A stretch of DNA of 64,000 bases. It comes from Lutibacter profundi (GTDB lineage Bacteria > Bacteroidota > Bacteroidia > Flavobacteriales > Flavobacteriaceae). Positions 1 to 7,716 of the stretch are shown one piece after another. Position 1 is the first letter of the stretch, and each line of letters begins with the position of its first letter. The stretch covers positions 2,076,001 through 2,140,000 of the forward strand of contig NZ_CP013355.1 of the NCBI RefSeq assembly GCF_001543325.1, written 5' to 3'. The translations under genes and the position numbers were made by a program. A model generated the notes under the pieces. That model saw only the letters and a program-made list of their open reading frames with translations. It made no database searches and was not told the origin of the DNA.

Positions 1-6
1 TAGTAA

Positions 7-246
7 GTAAAGGAGGAAATCCAACATGAATATATGATGACCCATTATGTTACTCCTATCTCTCAGGCAATACGCAGATTGGATAATAATTCTTATCCTA
101 TTGAATACTATTATGGTTTTGGTTGGTCAGGATTAGAGAGATATGGAATTCTAAATAATTTACTAACCGTACAAGAACAGGAATATAATGAAAGTCTAAA
201 AAACAATGTGAATATAAACTCTACTTATGGCTCTAACTGCAATTAA
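7..246 (+). pseudogene. C-terminal remnant of an HExxH metallopeptidase-like lipoprotein (paralogue of the gene at 1156-3024)
   Basis: The reading frame is open from base 7 but preceded directly by two stops (TAG TAA at 1-6), so upstream sequence cannot join it without a frameshift. The translated tail matches the end of the complete paralogue: IQHEYMMTHYV against FQHEFMGQYV, then a GFGWSGL / GFGGL stretch, and both end in Cys-Asn. The alignment begins before the first ATG (34), so this is the end of a longer gene and not a 70-residue protein. The metal-binding HExxH would lie upstream of the window. The last 20 bases overlap the next gene. A sequencing error at the frameshift is the main alternative to decay. 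Confidence 0.6.
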
Positions 247-820
247 AATAAAAAGTATCCATCTATTTTTGTTTATAATGCTTAGTTCTTTATTTCTCTC
301 AAGTTGTGATTCTAATGAGGATAAAGATATTGAAGATATTGTTTCTTTACTTATAAAAAAAAGTATAGAAGATGATATGCTTTATAAGAATGATTCTTTG
401 ATGATTAAAGAAAATCTCTTTATTAACGGTAAATTTATTGTCGCAGTACATAATGAAATGACTCCTATTTTGAATAATTTTGGGCTTAGAAAACACCAAA
501 ATGAATTTAAAGAAACATTCCAAAAGTTACAATCCTTAAAACAAAGTAAAAAAATTAATTTTCAAATTGATAATTCTTTAAAAGATGTATTGATTACTGA
601 TTTTACACCTGAATTAAGGGAAGATTTTAGTAAAGGAAAGATTTATAAATCTTATCATATGGTTAACTCATTTTCTAGAGTTGCAATTGTTAATAACAAG
701 GCATTAGCAACTTACTCTATATCTTATTCTCCTTTAGATGGAATATCATACCTAGTCTATTTGAAGAAAGAAAATGGAACGTGGTACATTTTCGATCGCC
801 AATTATTATCTATTTCTTAA
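227..820 (+). CDS. Small lipoprotein overlapping the metallopeptidase-like remnant
   Basis: A 197-residue protein with a Sec/SPII signal: a hydrophobic run (residues ~11-24) followed by LSSC, with lipid-modified Cys at 27. The mature part is charged and has no family I recognise; its C-terminal half (strand-rich, ending in a YLVYLKKENGTWYIFD pattern) resembles NTF2-like or lumazine-binding-like folds, which is a guess. The start at 227 lies inside the end of the preceding reading frame, a 20-base overlap implying translational coupling. The same arrangement recurs at 2993 with an unrelated partner, suggesting that each metallopeptidase-like gene carries a dedicated exported partner, perhaps an inhibitor or immunity protein (inference). 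Confidence 0.75.
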   Translation: MALTAIKIKSIHLFLFIMLSSLFLSSCDSNEDKDIEDIVSLLIKKSIEDDMLYKNDSLMIKENLFINGKFIVAVHNEMTPILNNFGLRKHQNEFKETFQKLQSLKQSKKINFQIDNSLKDVLITDFTPELREDFSKGKIYKSYHMVNSFSRVAIVNNKALATYSISYSPLDGISYLVYLKKENGTWYIFDRQLLSIS

Positions 821-908
821 ACTTAATTAAAAATAATGAAAAGTCTTGGCAGAATTTCGTTAAGGTTTTTCTTTATCAGAGTATAAATATATCTTAGTAG
901 AAATACAA

Positions 909-1031
909 ACCACAACCACATATATAAAAAACAGCAGAAAAGTGTCATACCAAAACCTGATGCTTTTCTGTTACCTTTATACACTAAACGAAAATAGTAA
1001 TATTTAACCCGCTACTTTTTATATACACACC
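909..1031. repeat. Copy 1 of a ~125-bp direct repeat with nested inverted repeats
   Basis: The first 73 bases (909-981) are identical to 3712-3784, and similarity continues to about 1031. Inside is a hairpin CAGAAAAG (935-942) / CTTTTCTG (963-970) with a 20-base loop. The outer parts also pair imperfectly: ATATATAAAAAACAGCAG near the left end against the complement of CGCTACTTTTTATATACA near the right. Both copies lie just after an exported-partner gene, so the repeat could be a transcription end, a recombination site, or both. This stretch fills most of the 335-base gap between 820 and 1156. Confidence 0.85.
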
Positions 1032-1097
1032 GTTGTTTATACTTCGACAGAAACAAAAACAGAAAAATTGCATTACAACACTAACAAATAGTAAGCA

Positions 1098-1129
1098 TTT
1101 ACCCTACTTTTTTTACGGTTTTACCCTAC
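1098..1129 (+). promoter_or_regulatory. Two direct repeats TTTACCCTAC upstream of the HExxH lipoprotein gene
   Basis: TTTACCCTAC occurs at 1098-1107 and again at 1120-1129, 22 bp apart (about two helical turns, same face of DNA). This suggests a protein-binding site for a dimer. No clear TAnnTTTG box was found between here and the gene, so the promoter itself is not placed. Confidence 0.3.
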
Positions 1130-1155
1130 AACAAAATGAAATATTTTAAGTATTC

Positions 1156-3024
1156 TTGAAAATTAAAAATAAACACTTAAATTTAAACTTTTATGAAAAG
1201 AAAAGAAAAGAAAAGAAACAACAAACTTTTAAAAAGGTAATATTCCTACTTGGAATATCCCTACTGCTATGGAATTGTAACAAAGAAGTATCTATTGAAC
1301 CTCTTAACGGGGAATTAAATGTACTGGGCACAAAAATAGGGTATATTATAGGTAAAGATATACCTGAAATTATTAATGTGTTAACTGCTTATACAGGAAA
1401 AATATCTTCTAAAAAAGCTATTTATTCTAAAACCTTAAGTTATAAAAAAGCACGTATTGATATAGAATCAATATTGAAAGTCAAAGACTACAATAGCATT
1501 GTAAATTATACGTTTAATATAATAATAGATGATGCTCCTGAAAACGAATTTTATAACTTAGTAATAAATGAACAGCCTAACGGAGAATTAAAATTGCCTT
1601 ATGTAACTAAATACGTTGTGGATAACGATGCTTTGGCAAATTATTTGGCTAATAATAAAGATTTCCGTTATTTTAAAGGTAAAAATTATACAATGTCTTT
1701 TAATAGTTTCTTTGATAATTACGATACTTCAGGCAAATCATTAAGTGATTGTCCTCCAGATGAAACCACTATCAACAATACAAATACAGGGGGAAATGGT
1801 AATTTTAATGATATTCCAAGTGATAACTTTATACAAGTAGATGCTTCTAATTTTAATTATTCAACAAGTGTAATTCAAGGGCAAAGTTTTGAAGTATTTC
1901 TAAATAGTTTTAATACAACTACACTAGAAACAACTTCGTATTCAGCAATAATAATGAATACTGCGATACCTATAACAACTACTGCTCAACCCATTAACCC
2001 TATCACAGTTAACACAAATCTAGGTATTGTTACTAACTCTGGACCTGTTGTTATAGGAATGTCTATAACAACTGTTGACAATTCCTTAAATAGTGGTGTA
2101 AATAGCGGTTGTTATATGACAATTGTAACATACTATAGTGATGGTACCTCTACTACTTCTCAAACAGATATAGGTTGTATGTATGCTCCAATACTAACTA
2201 AACCTGCTTTTTCATCAAAAACAACTACTTGCCCTGACCCTGCAGAAGGGGAAATAGGTGTAATTATTAGAGCTTGTGAATACCCCTATGTTAAAGATGC
2301 TCAAGGAAATTGTGTAGCTCCTGACAAAATTATTAATAACCTAACAAACTCTTGTGCAAAAGATATTTTCATGGAGCTTGAAAATGGTATTTTTACAACT
2401 CACCCTTTAAAACCAGAAATAATTATTTCAAATAATAATACTCTTGAACTAAATTTTTCTGAAACTATTTTAAAACTTTTTAATGATAGTAGTTCTACAC
2501 ATTTAATAATTGGAAACGATGATATTGGAAATGCCAATGCTCATACAGTTGGAACTACAATAACTTTAAATAATTCTTATATTGAAACTGCAACTCAATT
2601 ATCTATTGCAAGAACTATTATTCACGAATCTGTGCACGCATATTTAAATGGTGTTTATTTTAGTTATACGGATTTTGAAAATAAATCCTTACAAGAAAAA
2701 ATGAGACAATATGCTGCTGATAATGGATATACTGATTATAGTAAATTTCAACATGAATTTATGGGACAGTATGTGAATGCTATGGCATATTCTTTGTACG
2801 AATGGGATAAGGATTATGGAACTGGAGGTAACTTAGGCTGGAACTATTATTATTCTATGGGGTTTGGAGGTTTATTTCAAACTTATTCCAATGGTATAAT
2901 TGCTAGTGAAACAGATTCATTTAAAAGCCTAATTCCAGACTCAATTGAGAGACAAAAAATTGCAAATATTATATTTAATGAATTAAAAAACAATGATGAT
3001 GCAAAAGGTAAAAAGTGTAATTAA
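1156..3024 (+). CDS. HExxH metallopeptidase-like lipoprotein with out-of-frame ATG (candidate phase-variable gene)
   Basis: The open frame runs from a TTG at 1156 and encodes up to 622 residues. The only sensibly placed ATG (1193) is out of frame and stops after 15 codons. Removing one AAAAG unit (or adding two) at 1196-1215 joins that ATG to this frame and gives a textbook lipoprotein signal: Lys/Arg-rich start, hydrophobic run, then LLLWNC. The middle is rich in Thr/Asn/Ser. The C-terminal third carries IIHESVHAYL with HESVH at residues 490-494 (TTG numbering) and a second FQHEFM (His 533) as a plausible third ligand, typical of a zinc-metallopeptidase fold. The end overlaps the next gene by 32 bases. 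Substrate unknown; a cell-surface protease or polymorphic toxin are both possible. As assembled, the gene is either off or uses the weak TTG start. Confidence 0.75.
   Translation: MKIKNKHLNLNFYEKKRKEKKQQTFKKVIFLLGISLLLWNCNKEVSIEPLNGELNVLGTKIGYIIGKDIPEIINVLTAYTGKISSKKAIYSKTLSYKKARIDIESILKVKDYNSIVNYTFNIIIDDAPENEFYNLVINEQPNGELKLPYVTKYVVDNDALANYLANNKDFRYFKGKNYTMSFNSFFDNYDTSGKSLSDCPPDETTINNTNTGGNGNFNDIPSDNFIQVDASNFNYSTSVIQGQSFEVFLNSFNTTTLETTSYSAIIMNTAIPITTTAQPINPITVNTNLGIVTNSGPVVIGMSITTVDNSLNSGVNSGCYMTIVTYYSDGTSTTSQTDIGCMYAPILTKPAFSSKTTTCPDPAEGEIGVIIRACEYPYVKDAQGNCVAPDKIINNLTNSCAKDIFMELENGIFTTHPLKPEIIISNNNTLELNFSETILKLFNDSSSTHLIIGNDDIGNANAHTVGTTITLNNSYIETATQLSIARTIIHESVHAYLNGVYFSYTDFENKSLQEKMRQYAADNGYTDYSKFQHEFMGQYVNAMAYSLYEWDKDYGTGGNLGWNYYYSMGFGGLFQTYSNGIIASETDSFKSLIPDSIERQKIANIIFNELKNNDDAKGKKCN
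1193..1218 (+). repeat. AAAAG pentanucleotide tract (4 units) directly after an ATG
   Basis: ATG at 1193-1195 is followed by four exact AAAAG units (1196-1215) and a partial AAA. Each five-base gain or loss changes the frame. With the present four units the ATG frame ends at a TAA after 15 codons; with three or six units it enters the metallopeptidase-like frame with an ideal signal peptide. Slipped-strand mispairing at such tracts is a known route to phase variation of surface proteins; four units is short for a highly mutable tract. Confidence 0.8.
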
Positions 3025-3694
3025 GAAAAGTTTATTTATTTTAATTATCCTAAGCAATAGTTTAATTGTCTTTTCTCAAGATAAAATAAAAGGTAAATAC
3101 TCTGTTGTAGATGAAACAGGATACTTTTTTACAAATTATTATTTTTCTGAAAAAGGAACTTTTATATATAGTTCTGGAGGTGATTTAGGAGTTTCTAATT
3201 ACGGCAAAGGGCATTATTTTATAAAAAAGGATAGTTTATTTTTAAATTATGACTTAACTGAACTGAAAGAAAACAGTTATCATAGAACAAAAGAATATTA
3301 TAATTCTAAAGATTCTATTCAAATTAAACTAAATATATATAATTTTAGTAAAAAACCATTACATAAAATTCAGGTTTGGTCTTTTCCAAATTATAAATCC
3401 GAAGAATTAGATACTAATGGAGTAGCTTTATTTAAGTTTAAAAAAGAAAAACGTAAAGATAAGTTAGAAATACATTTAGATGGTGAATATTATGCAAAAC
3501 ATGTTATTAATTTAAATTATAACATAAATTATGAAATAGATGTTTTTATGAGTAAGACTGATAATTATGGTTTTGGACATTCAAAAGCTTATAAAAATGA
3601 TGTTAAAAAATATAAAATTATTGAATTTAATAAAGAGTCTATTAAACTTGAAGATAAAAATGGGATAGTAATTTGGAGAAAAGAAAATGACTGA
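2993..3694 (+). CDS. Small exported protein overlapping the HExxH lipoprotein gene
   Basis: A 233-residue protein with a Sec signal peptide (KKSLFILIILSNSLIVFSQ, cleavage near residue 29). The mature part begins with KGKYSVVDETGYFF and is strand-rich with alternating aromatic residues; I recognise no family. Three in-frame ATGs in a row (2993, 2996, 2999) make the exact start uncertain. It overlaps the upstream gene by 32 bases in another frame, so translation is probably coupled. It is not similar to the partner at 227-820, although both sit in the same position relative to paralogous upstream genes. Confidence 0.75.
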   Translation: MMMQKVKSVIKKSLFILIILSNSLIVFSQDKIKGKYSVVDETGYFFTNYYFSEKGTFIYSSGGDLGVSNYGKGHYFIKKDSLFLNYDLTELKENSYHRTKEYYNSKDSIQIKLNIYNFSKKPLHKIQVWSFPNYKSEELDTNGVALFKFKKEKRKDKLEIHLDGEYYAKHVINLNYNINYEIDVFMSKTDNYGFGHSKAYKNDVKKYKIIEFNKESIKLEDKNGIVIWRKEND

Positions 3695-3711
3695 TAACAA
3701 TTAATACAAAA

Positions 3712-3837
3712 ACCACAACCACATATATAAAAAACAGCAGAAAAGTGTCATACCAAAACCTGATGCTTTTCTGTTACCTTTATAAACTAGACGAAAAAAT
3801 CACAAAGAATTAACCTGCTACTTTTTATATTCACACC
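3712..3837. repeat. Copy 2 of the ~125-bp direct repeat with nested inverted repeats
   Basis: Bases 3712-3784 are identical to 909-981, and the right part (GCTACTTTTTATAT then CACACC) is also shared. The two copies bracket a ~2.8-kb unit holding the metallopeptidase-like gene and its partner, so homologous recombination between them could delete or duplicate that unit. Confidence 0.85.
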
Positions 3838-3880
3838 AATAGTTAAAAGAAATAGCTGTTTTATAAGGTAAAAAAAGGGG

Positions 3881-4675
3881 TTAGGTTACTTTTAATCTTC
3901 TAATTAGTATTGAAAGTATTTTTGGAAAGAAACGTTTAGTGTAAACAGCTAATTTTTCTTTAAAACCGCCAATAATAATTTCTTGTTTTTCTTTTTGAAC
4001 AGCTTTTAGTAGTTGTTTTACAAATAGAGAACTACTCATACCGTTTTCTGTTAAAGCATTCATTTTATTTTGTGGGATCCCTTTTCCTGTTAAAGCATTG
4101 ATAGAGATATTTGTTTGTATAAAACCAGGACAAACCAATATTATTTTAATATTGTTTTTATAAACTTCAGCACGTAAACTATCAAAAAATCCGTGTAATG
4201 CATGTTTTGAAGCTGCATAAGAAGAACGCATAGGTGTTCCTATTTTTCCTACTACACTTGAGGTAATTACAAAATAGCCGCTATTTTTTTGAATAAAATG
4301 GGGTAATAATGCTTTTGTTAGCGCAATAGTTCCAAAATAATTAATATCCATAATACGTTTGTCAACCTCAATTAAAGTATCTTTTACCAAAGAGCGTTGA
4401 CCAATTCCTCCATTGTTAAATAAAATATCAATACCACCAAATAGCAATAGAGCTTCATTAACTTTAGACGTTAAACTTTTATAATTTTCTAAATCAAGCG
4501 GTAGAATTTTAACGTTTAACGTATTTTCACATGCGTTTTTTACGTTATTAAGCTCAATTTCATTTCTTGAAGACAAAATAAGTTGTACATTTTGTTTCGA
4601 GAGTTCTAGTGCTAAAGATTTTCCAATTCCTGATGAAGCACCAGTAATCCAAATAATTTTATTGGTAAAATTCAT
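3881..4675 (-). CDS. Short-chain dehydrogenase/reductase (SDR)
   Basis: A 264-residue classical SDR. The Rossmann cofactor motif TGASSGIG is at residues 11-18, the NNGG structural motif at 87-90, the catalytic Ser near 139, and YxxxK as Tyr153/Lys157. SSRN at 35-38 after the second strand suggests NADP(H) preference. The C-terminal tail has a basic stretch (KRFFPKILSILIRRLK) that may associate with membrane, as in DHRS7-like oxidoreductases. The substrate cannot be read from sequence. It is divergent from the TlpA-like gene with only 65 bases between the starts. Confidence 0.9.
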   Translation of the reverse strand: MNFTNKIIWITGASSGIGKSLALELSKQNVQLILSSRNEIELNNVKNACENTLNVKILPLDLENYKSLTSKVNEALLLFGGIDILFNNGGIGQRSLVKDTLIEVDKRIMDINYFGTIALTKALLPHFIQKNSGYFVITSSVVGKIGTPMRSSYAASKHALHGFFDSLRAEVYKNNIKIILVCPGFIQTNISINALTGKGIPQNKMNALTENGMSSSLFVKQLLKAVQKEKQEIIIGGFKEKLAVYTKRFFPKILSILIRRLKVT

Positions 4676-4703
4676 AAGTTGTGGTTTAAAAACTAAAAAT
4701 AGT

Positions 4704-4711
4704 TACTTTTG
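4704..4711 (+). promoter_or_regulatory. Bacteroidota -7 box TACTTTTG for the TlpA-like gene
   Basis: TACTTTTG fits TAnnTTTG exactly. TTG at 4679-4681 lies 22 bases upstream, slightly longer than the usual ~19. The implied transcript start near 4718 lies after the possible GTG start at 4714, which favours the ATG at 4741 as the true start. Confidence 0.5.
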
Positions 4712-4740
4712 GTGTGATTATTGAAAAAATTATAAAAAAC

Positions 4741-6087
4741 ATGATGTTAAAAAAACTATTATTTACAATTGTATTATTTTCTTACACAATCCAAAGTCAA
4801 ACTTATGTAAAAGGAACTTTAGATCCAGCACAAAATTATAGTTGGGTAGTTTTATATCAATTAAAGGGAGCAAAACAATTATATGTAAAAAATGCCACCA
4901 TTTCTAATGGTAAATTTTCAATTGAATTTCCCTCAAATGCTTCTGAAGGAATATATCGTTTATTATACAGTCAGCAAAATAATGGTTTTATTGATTTTAT
5001 TTATAATAATAAAAGTGTTGAATTAAAATTCAATCCCAAAAACCCAGTGGAAACACTGAATTTTTTAACTTCAGAAGAAAATAAAATATATCAGAACTAT
5101 CAAAAAGAGTCAACTAAAAATAAACGAAAGTTAGATTCAATTCAACTATCATTTTTTAATACTAACAATGAAACTCAAAGAGAAAAGCTAAAAAATTTAT
5201 ACACTAAAACGTATAAAATTTACAATGAAAAGCAAAAATATTTTGAAACATTAACAGTAGGAAAGCTCTCAAATCATTTTATAAAATCAAGTTTTAAATA
5301 CTATGTTCCACATATAATTCAAACGCCACAAGAATATTTAAATAGTGAAAAACAGCATTATTTCGATTTTGTGAATTTTAAAGATAAGGAGCTTTTAAAT
5401 TCAATTTTTTTGAGTGAAAAGGTAACAGATTACGTTTTTTATTTAAATGGATCAGATGATATAGAAGTGCAAAATAAATTATATAGGAATGCCATAAATG
5501 AGGTATTTAAAAAGATAGGAGACAATTTATTATTAAAAAAGGAACTCTTAATTACTTTAATGTATAATTTTTCACAACTTGAAAATGTTGTTTTAATTGA
5601 TTACTTAATAAATAATTTTTACAATAAATTACCTGAAGAGCTTAAAGATGAAACTACAATAAATCAAATTCAAGATAAAGTAAAACTGGCTGTTGGTAAA
5701 AAAGCTCCAGATTTTTCTTTTGAAAAAAACGGAAAAAAAATTTCACTCTCTGAATTAAATAGTGCAGCAAATTATATCCTTGTTTTTTGGAGTACAGGAT
5801 GTTCACATTGTTTAAATGAAATGCCTAAACTATATGATTATACAAAAAATAAAACGAATATTCATGTAGTAGCTTTTGCCATGGAAAACGATGATATAGA
5901 TTTTAACAAGTACAATTCTATATTTACAGCATGGACCAATATTTTAGGGTTAAAAAAATGGCAAAACCCAATTGCACGAGAATACCAAATTACTTCTACA
6001 CCAACGTATTTTATTTTAGATAAGGATAAAAAAATTATTGCAAAACCAGAACATTTTGAAGATGTAAAAGCCTTTTTTGAAAAATAA
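4741..6087 (+). CDS. TlpA-like thiol-disulfide oxidoreductase with DUF4369-type N-terminus
   Basis: A 448-residue exported protein; the start is placed at ATG 4741 (a GTG at 4714 is possible but precedes the likely transcript start). The signal peptide runs to about IQSQ. The N-terminal half is a strand-rich domain of the DUF4369 type, the middle is helical and charged, and the C-terminal ~130 residues form a thioredoxin fold beginning VGKKAPDFSF. The active site is CSHC at residues 354-357 (WSTGCSHC), and cis-Pro is in STPTYF. In Bacteroidota such proteins reduce or exchange disulfides of periplasmic or outer-membrane partners. No neighbouring partner is evident. Confidence 0.85.
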   Translation: MMLKKLLFTIVLFSYTIQSQTYVKGTLDPAQNYSWVVLYQLKGAKQLYVKNATISNGKFSIEFPSNASEGIYRLLYSQQNNGFIDFIYNNKSVELKFNPKNPVETLNFLTSEENKIYQNYQKESTKNKRKLDSIQLSFFNTNNETQREKLKNLYTKTYKIYNEKQKYFETLTVGKLSNHFIKSSFKYYVPHIIQTPQEYLNSEKQHYFDFVNFKDKELLNSIFLSEKVTDYVFYLNGSDDIEVQNKLYRNAINEVFKKIGDNLLLKKELLITLMYNFSQLENVVLIDYLINNFYNKLPEELKDETTINQIQDKVKLAVGKKAPDFSFEKNGKKISLSELNSAANYILVFWSTGCSHCLNEMPKLYDYTKNKTNIHVVAFAMENDDIDFNKYNSIFTAWTNILGLKKWQNPIAREYQITSTPTYFILDKDKKIIAKPEHFEDVKAFFEK

Positions 6088-6190
6088 AAAATATTTTATC
6101 CGTTGTAAATAGTTACACTAAATTAGTGATATTTTGTTAGTTGTATCATAAAATATATTGTTTACACTAAAAGAAGTTCCTTATTTTTTA

Positions 6191-6198
6191 TATATTTG
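6191..6198 (+). promoter_or_regulatory. Bacteroidota -7 box TATATTTG before the DUF1800/DUF1501 pair
   Basis: TATATTTG is an exact TAnnTTTG match 76 bases upstream of the DUF1800 start. No TTG at the ideal -33 spacing was seen, so confidence is moderate. Confidence 0.4.
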
Positions 6199-6273
6199 AA
6201 AATGAGAAATCTTTATTTAGGAAGGTTTTAAAAAGAGATTAGTCCCCAACGTACCCAAAAATAACGAATTAAT

Positions 6274-7710
6274 ATGTCTTGTAATTCAGGTAGTATACAT
6301 GAGTTTGTACCAACCCCTTCAAATTTGTGGAATAAAAAACACGTACAGCATTTTTATAGACGTGTAGGTTTTGGAGCATACACAAATGAAATAGAGCAAG
6401 CATTAGCATTAACGCCTTCAAATTTTGTTGAGAACACAATAAATAAAGCGGTAAACTTACCTTTAGAAACACCTCCTTCATGGTTTGAAATGGTTGAAAG
6501 TGATTACACAAATATTGATGAGCAAATGCAAGAGCAGCATAAGGAATTGTATTTAACTTGGGAAAAAGACATGTTAAATAATCCTCTTAGAGGTAGGTTT
6601 ACGCTGTTTTGGAGCAACCACTTTGTTACACGTTTAGAAGATTATTGGTGCTCATCTTGGATGTATAATTATTACAGTATTCTTCAACAATATGCTTTTG
6701 GAAACTTTAAAGAGTTTGTTAAAGCAATTGGCTTATCACCAGCAATGCTAATATTTTTAAATGGCTATCAAAATTCAGCAACAGAACCAAATGAAAATTA
6801 TGCGCGGGAATTATATGAGTTGTTTACCTTAGGTGTTAACAACGGATATACTCAAAGTGATATTGTTGAAACGGCTAAAGCTCTAACAGGATATACGGCT
6901 ATTAATGAATATTGTGCACCTATTAGTTTTGATATAAACGATTTTGATAATTCTTCAAAAACTATTTTTGGAAAAACAGGAGATTGGGGATATAATGATG
7001 TTATAAATATTCTTTTTGAAGAAAGAGGTTATGAAGTAGCAACATTTATTTGTGAAAAATTATACAAATATTTTGTATCACCCGAGGTAGATTCAGCAAT
7101 TGTATCTGAGTTGGCAGCTACATTTATTGCCAATGATTTTGAATTAGCACCTGTTTATAAGCAATTATTTAAAAGTGAACATTTTTTTGATAACAATGCT
7201 ATTGGCATTGTAATAAAAAGTCCTTTTGACGTATTTAATATTTATTTTAGAGAAACTGGTTTTACCACCAACCCAGAACTGCTTTTAAACGTTATTTGGC
7301 TTACAAGTGAGATAGGACAAACATTATTTGAACCTATTGATGTAGCAGGTTGGCAAGGGAATCATGATTGGATAAACTCCAGTACGTTGGTTGGCAGATG
7401 GAATGCCTTTGAATATTATTTATGGTGGATTTGGGAAAATCACAATGAAAGTTTAAGAGATTTTGCAGTTAATTTAGCTGGAGAATCTAACGACCCTTTA
7501 GTTATTACTAAAATTATTATAGATCACTTACTTCCAAACGGTTTACAAACAGCAACGGATTATGGTATTGCAACAGCAGTTTTTAAAGATCAAGTTCCTC
7601 AAAATTATTTTGAAAATGGCACGTGGAATTTACAATGGGATACCGTGCCTTATCAGGTAATTGTTTTATTACTTTATATTGTTAGATTGCCTGAATTTCA
7701 ACTAAAATAG
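6274..7710 (+). CDS. DUF1800 family protein
   Basis: A 478-residue protein with hallmarks of the DUF1800 family: WNKKHVQHFYRRVGFGA near the start, the LTLFWSNHF-like stretch (RFTLFWSNHFVT), ENYARELYELFTLGVNNGYTQSDI, and the late DVAGWQGNHDWI motif. It has no clear signal peptide. DUF1800 genes are nearly always followed by a DUF1501 gene, as here (6-base gap), forming a two-gene operon. The biochemical role is unknown; the pair is usually thought to act in the envelope or in secretion. Confidence 0.9.
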   Translation: MSCNSGSIHEFVPTPSNLWNKKHVQHFYRRVGFGAYTNEIEQALALTPSNFVENTINKAVNLPLETPPSWFEMVESDYTNIDEQMQEQHKELYLTWEKDMLNNPLRGRFTLFWSNHFVTRLEDYWCSSWMYNYYSILQQYAFGNFKEFVKAIGLSPAMLIFLNGYQNSATEPNENYARELYELFTLGVNNGYTQSDIVETAKALTGYTAINEYCAPISFDINDFDNSSKTIFGKTGDWGYNDVINILFEERGYEVATFICEKLYKYFVSPEVDSAIVSELAATFIANDFELAPVYKQLFKSEHFFDNNAIGIVIKSPFDVFNIYFRETGFTTNPELLLNVIWLTSEIGQTLFEPIDVAGWQGNHDWINSSTLVGRWNAFEYYLWWIWENHNESLRDFAVNLAGESNDPLVITKIIIDHLLPNGLQTATDYGIATAVFKDQVPQNYFENGTWNLQWDTVPYQVIVLLLYIVRLPEFQLK

Positions 7711-7716
7711 TAAGCT

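Noticed and set aside
10-28. AAAGGAGG as a Shine-Dalgarno site for an ATG at 26
   Set aside because: That ATG reaches a stop after three codons, and Shine-Dalgarno sites are not the norm in this group; the sequence also encodes residues that match the paralogue.
909-3837. The palindromic direct repeats as integron attC sites
   Set aside because: They have nested inverted repeats and lie between cassette-like units, but I could not find GTTRRRY/RYYYAAC core sites at the ends, and no integron integrase is in the window.
6269-6511. Minus-strand frame opposite the DUF1800 gene start
   Set aside because: It lies entirely antisense to a conserved gene and encodes low-complexity Leu-rich sequence.
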